A stretch of DNA of 43,491 nt from Phycisphaerae bacterium (GTDB lineage: Bacteria; Planctomycetota; Phycisphaerae; UBA1845; UTPLA1), in NCBI GenBank assembly GCA_016935885.1, contig JAFGQA010000142.1, positions 1 to 43,491 on the forward strand. The letters run 5' to 3'. Shown here one piece after another: positions 40,728 to 43,491 of the stretch. The notes under the pieces were generated by a model. The model was given only the letters and a program-made list of their open reading frames with translations, was not told the origin of the DNA and ran no database searches. Position numbers and translations under genes: made by a program. The stretch's first letter is position 1. Each line of letters starts with the position of its first letter.

Positions 40728-41978
40728 GTGGGTGAATCGGGGTCAATAGCACCACAGGTTCTGGAAGGCATCTGGCAGGTCGTCTCGCACAACTGGGCCT
40801 TGTTCTCGATTCTGCTGACGCTGCTGCTGCTGATCATCGTTCCGGTGTTGATTCTCGGCCGGTACGTTCGTATCTGCCTGAACATCATCCGCGACATCGT
40901 GCCCGAGATGTTCAAGACACGGGTCGGCTGCGACCCAATCCTCGGGGAAGAACGGGACTTCTACGCGACGGACGGCGTGCGCCTGCGCGGCACCTTCATG
41001 CATCCCGCGGCCACGGAGCGGCGAGGCCTGATCATCTTCGCGCCGGAGTACAAGAGCGATCGTCACACCTCCGCCCGCTACTGCCGCGCGCTTCTCGCGG
41101 CTGGCTACGACGTATTCTCATTTGACTTCCGTGGCCACGGCGATTCCGCCGCCGAGGAGGGCTACACGCCACGCCAATGGGCGAGTGACCGTGAAGTCAC
41201 CGACATGGAGGGCGCCATCGCCTTTGCGGAGCATTGGCTCGATGAGCAGGGCCGGCCGATCGAGTTAGGCCTGTTCGGCATCTCGCGTGGGGCGTGCGCG
41301 GCCATCCTCGCCAGCGCCGAGTCGGCGTCGGTCAAGGCGATCGTGACGGACGGCGTGTTCTCGTCGGACTGCACACTCGAGCTGTTCATGAAGCGGTGGG
41401 CAAGGATCTTCGCCAGGGTTCGCGTCCTGTACGAGAATCACCCACCGGAGTTCTGGCGGTTCCTCCGCTGGTGTGTGTTCCTGACGTGTCGGTTCAAGCT
41501 CAAGTGCAACTACCCCTCGGTCCGCAAGACACTGACCCGCATGATCCCGCGGCCGATGTTGTTCATACACGGCGAGCGAGACAGCTTCATTCCCGTCGAG
41601 CAGTCGCGGCTGTTGTACGCTCTCAGTGCCCAGCCGAAGCACCTGTGGACCGTGCCCAATGCCAAGCACAACCAATCGGTGGACGCACGACCGGCCGAGT
41701 ATGCCCGCCGGATCGTCGAGTTCTTCGATCATTATCTTGCCAAGCGGGCCGACCCGCACAACATGTACAACGAGGGCCGCTTTGAGGAAATCGCCAGACC
41801 CACGTCCGCCCGGCGCTTGGAGCCTGTGACCGTCGGTGGTGGGAACGGCGACGGACATGGCCACGGCGATGGAGACGGCAGCGGAACAGGCCGCTACCCG
41901 GGCAGCGACCGCCTCCGACACGCAGCCGACGCGGCCGCGCCGGGCGACGCCGCGTCCAACGCCGCGTCCGACAACTGA
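40728..41978 (+). CDS. Membrane-anchored alpha/beta hydrolase
   Basis: A 416-residue protein with one N-terminal membrane anchor (WALFSILLTLLLLIIVPVLIL), a linker, then an alpha/beta hydrolase: EYKSDRHTSARYC lid entry, SFDFRGHGDS, nucleophile elbow GISRGA (near residue 190), acid in HGERDSFIP and His in NAKHNQS (near 325). Peptidase S9/dienelactone-hydrolase-like; substrate unknown. The C-terminal 60 residues are a Gly/Asp/Ala low-complexity tail with a GDGHGHGDGDG stretch that could bind metal. GTG 40728 is preferred to ATG 40653 because CCAGGAGA lies nine bases before it, whereas 40653 has no ribosome site. The 417 bases 40311-40727 upstream contain a GC palindrome near 40524-40550 and nothing else clear. 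Confidence 0.83.
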   Translation: MGESGSIAPQVLEGIWQVVSHNWALFSILLTLLLLIIVPVLILGRYVRICLNIIRDIVPEMFKTRVGCDPILGEERDFYATDGVRLRGTFMHPAATERRGLIIFAPEYKSDRHTSARYCRALLAAGYDVFSFDFRGHGDSAAEEGYTPRQWASDREVTDMEGAIAFAEHWLDEQGRPIELGLFGISRGACAAILASAESASVKAIVTDGVFSSDCTLELFMKRWARIFARVRVLYENHPPEFWRFLRWCVFLTCRFKLKCNYPSVRKTLTRMIPRPMLFIHGERDSFIPVEQSRLLYALSAQPKHLWTVPNAKHNQSVDARPAEYARRIVEFFDHYLAKRADPHNMYNEGRFEEIARPTSARRLEPVTVGGGNGDGHGHGDGDGSGTGRYPGSDRLRHAADAAAPGDAASNAASDN

Positions 41979-42062
41979 GGCTCTCGAGCGTTCCACATGT
42001 TCCGCTGTGCTCCATCCGTGGCTATGATTCTACGCCGCGTCGGGGCGGCGCCGTGAACTACC

Positions 42063-43280
42063 TTAGTCTAATTCAAACGCCGCGTGCACCGCGCGCAGCG
42101 CCCGCTCGCCGTCCTCCTCCTTGATGACGCAACTGATCACGATCTCGCTCGTGCTGATGTTCTCGATGTTGACGTCGGCCTGGTGCAGGGCCTCGAACAT
42201 CCGCGAGGCGACCCCCGTATGCGACCGCATCCCGACGCCCACGACCGAGACCTTGGCCCGGCCCGTCTTGATCTCCGACCTCAGACCGGGCACCTTACTG
42301 GCCATCTCCTCGCCCAACGCCTGGGCCGCCTCGATGTGCGAGCCGTCAATCGTGAAGCTGATGTCCGCCGTCTCACCGCCCTCATGGACCACCTGAATGA
42401 TGTCGTCCACGACCACGCCACATTCGGCCGCGTGGGTGAACACTTCGCTCGCGACACCCGGCCGGTGCGGCACCTTAGCCAACTCCACCCGCGCCAGGTT
42501 TCTCTTCAATGCCGCTCCGCGAACAATCACGTGTTCAAGGTCAGCCGATTCTTTCACGATGTCCGTCCCCTTGGCATCTGTGTAACTGCTTCGCACATGG
42601 ATGCGCACGCCGTAATTCTTGCCCAACTCGATGCTCCGCGAGTGCATCACCTGGGCGCCGAGCGACGACATCTCCAGCATCTCGTCGTAGAAAATGTAAT
42701 CGAGCTTCCTCGCCTCCGGTACGATCCGCGGATCGGCGGAATAGACGCCGTCCACATCGGTGTAGATCTCGCAGACGTCCGCCTCGAGCGAGGCCGCCAG
42801 CGCCACGGCCGTCGTGTCCGATCCGCCGCGCCCAAGCGTCGTGATGTTCGCGCTCTCGTCCACGCCCTGAAAGCCCGCGATGATGACAACGCTGCCTTCT
42901 TTCAGCAGTGAGATGATCCGTCCTCGCTGCGTGATCTCGCGGATTCGAGCCCGGCCGAAGACCCGATCGGTCCGCAGGCCGATCTGCCCGCCGGTCAGAC
43001 TGATCGCGTCATGCCCGGCGTGGTGGATGGCCATGGCCATCAAGGCGACTGAGACCTGCTCGCCCGTGGCCAGCAGTTGGTCCATCTCCCGACGGCTGGG
43101 CCGGTCGGTGATCTGATAGGCCAGATCGATCAGGCGGTTGGTCGACTTACCCATGGCCGAAACCACGACCACGACCTGGTTGTCCTGCAACTTGGCACGA
43201 ATCGCCCGCCGCGCGGCGCGGTGGATCTTCTCCGCGTCCGCGATGCTCGTGCCGCCGAATTTCTGGACAATCAGGCCCAT
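42063..43280 (-). CDS. lysC: Aspartate kinase
   Basis: A 405-residue enzyme that phosphorylates aspartate, the first step to Lys, Met, Thr and Ile. The N-terminal KFGGTSIADAEKI, VSAMGKSTN, LTGGQIG, TLGRGGSDTTAVALA, YTDVDGVYSADPRI and MLEMSSLGAQVMHSRSIEL blocks are all complete. Two ACT domains follow (about 265-330 and 340-405), the second with VGVGMRSHTGVASRMFEAL, the usual feedback site. This is the alpha/beta-type length with overlapping-start architecture. No lysine-riboswitch-like structure is visible in the 210 bases upstream. Only gene between the last palindrome and the hydrolase; convergent with the hydrolase gene, 84 bases apart. Confidence 0.96.
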   Translation of the reverse strand: MGLIVQKFGGTSIADAEKIHRAARRAIRAKLQDNQVVVVVSAMGKSTNRLIDLAYQITDRPSRREMDQLLATGEQVSVALMAMAIHHAGHDAISLTGGQIGLRTDRVFGRARIREITQRGRIISLLKEGSVVIIAGFQGVDESANITTLGRGGSDTTAVALAASLEADVCEIYTDVDGVYSADPRIVPEARKLDYIFYDEMLEMSSLGAQVMHSRSIELGKNYGVRIHVRSSYTDAKGTDIVKESADLEHVIVRGAALKRNLARVELAKVPHRPGVASEVFTHAAECGVVVDDIIQVVHEGGETADISFTIDGSHIEAAQALGEEMASKVPGLRSEIKTGRAKVSVVGVGMRSHTGVASRMFEALHQADVNIENISTSEIVISCVIKEEDGERALRAVHAAFELD

Positions 43281-43396
43281 GAAGCTACCAGCCTTCGGTT
43301 TTCAGCCCTCCGTCGGAGAACCTCCGATCTTGGCCGCGGTGTACGTCCGATTCGCAGCCGCCCCCAATCGAAGTTCTGGGGCGGGTGCGTGACAGT

Positions 43397-43491
43397 CTAG
43401 TACCGCGTTTCACAAATAGAACGACTGTACGCTCTGCCGAGAATCCTTTCTCGGCACCGGCTTCAGGACCGAGAAGGGATTCTCGGTCCAG
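43397..43491 (-). repeat. Right copy of the 95-bp window-end inverted repeat
   Basis: Reverse complement of 15-109 with three differences. The window stops exactly at the outer limit of the shared stretch seen on the left at base 15. Confidence 0.93.

Noticed and set aside
43281..43396. Lysine riboswitch upstream of aspartate kinase
   Set aside because: The leader is short and shows none of the conserved lysine-riboswitch blocks or a terminator.
1..43491. Linear replicon with hairpin telomeres, suggested by the inverted ends
   Set aside because: The window holds ordinary chromosomal housekeeping genes (rho, metG, coaE, lysC, rnpB), and related hairpins occur inside it at 38398-38493, so a contig break at a dispersed repeat is simpler.

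Overview
The window reads as a piece of the chromosome of a GC-rich, Gram-negative-type bacterium, most likely a member of the Planctomycetota (Phycisphaerae-like). This is an inference from gene content: a squalene-cyclase-fold exported protein, a secretin-N-domain-like exported protein, many lipoproteins, a VKOR-DsbA fusion, an FHA/GAF/PP2C-like protein and a Rho factor with an extended N-terminus. Genes are mostly single or in pairs, with long intergenic spaces full of short palindromic repeats. No phage, IS element with an intact transposase, CRISPR array, tRNA or rRNA was recognised.

Layout. 1-2.1 kb: a fused NapH/NapG-like iron-sulfur membrane protein. 2.3-5.0 kb: a lipoprotein, a secretin-N-like protein and, convergent to them, a terpenoid-cyclase-fold protein. 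5.2-6.2 kb: a decayed gene and two structured repeat elements. 6.2-8.8 kb (minus strand): the most interesting part, a two-gene unit of an undeca-haem c-type cytochrome lipoprotein interrupted by an in-frame UGA with a SECIS-like hairpin just behind it (candidate selenoprotein, ExtKL-like), followed by a tandem-rhodanese/cytochrome c fusion. 9.3-12 kb: alpha/beta hydrolase and methionyl-tRNA synthetase. 12-14.7 kb: repeat-rich DNA with a BolA-like protein and two tiny exported peptides. 14.7-18.9 kb (minus): rho, coaE (with an apparent 5' frameshift), dtd and a WYL regulator. 19-25 kb (minus): a large polytopic membrane protein, a TolC-type outer membrane lipoprotein and a membrane-anchored metallophosphoesterase. 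25.2-25.7 kb: RNase P RNA (rnpB). 26.1-28.3 kb: VKOR fused to two DsbA-like domains. 28.4-32.7 kb (minus): RNase H-like protein, zinc-ribbon coiled-coil protein, GntR/LacI-type regulator and dipeptide epimerase. 33.2-38.4 kb (plus): a KAS III-like enzyme, an isoprenylcysteine-methyltransferase-like protein, an SDR and an MsbA-like ABC exporter, probably one lipid or secondary-metabolite unit. 38.7-43.3 kb: FHA/GAF/PP2C-like protein, membrane-anchored alpha/beta hydrolase and aspartate kinase.

How parts work together. The cytochrome/rhodanese pair looks like a periplasmic or outer-membrane redox module related to the ext genes of Geobacter (chalcogen/metal reduction); the NapH/NapG-like protein 4 kb away could feed electrons to such a module but is not linked to it by an operon. 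The KAS III-ICMT-SDR-ABC group suggests synthesis, modification and export of a lipid-like product. The rest is mostly housekeeping.

Repeats are a second theme. At least six families of short palindromic elements recur between genes, one copy is read in frame inside a protein linker, one element sits between two copies of a gene's start region, and the two ends of the window carry the same 95-bp repeat in opposite orientation, which probably explains why the sequence stops there.
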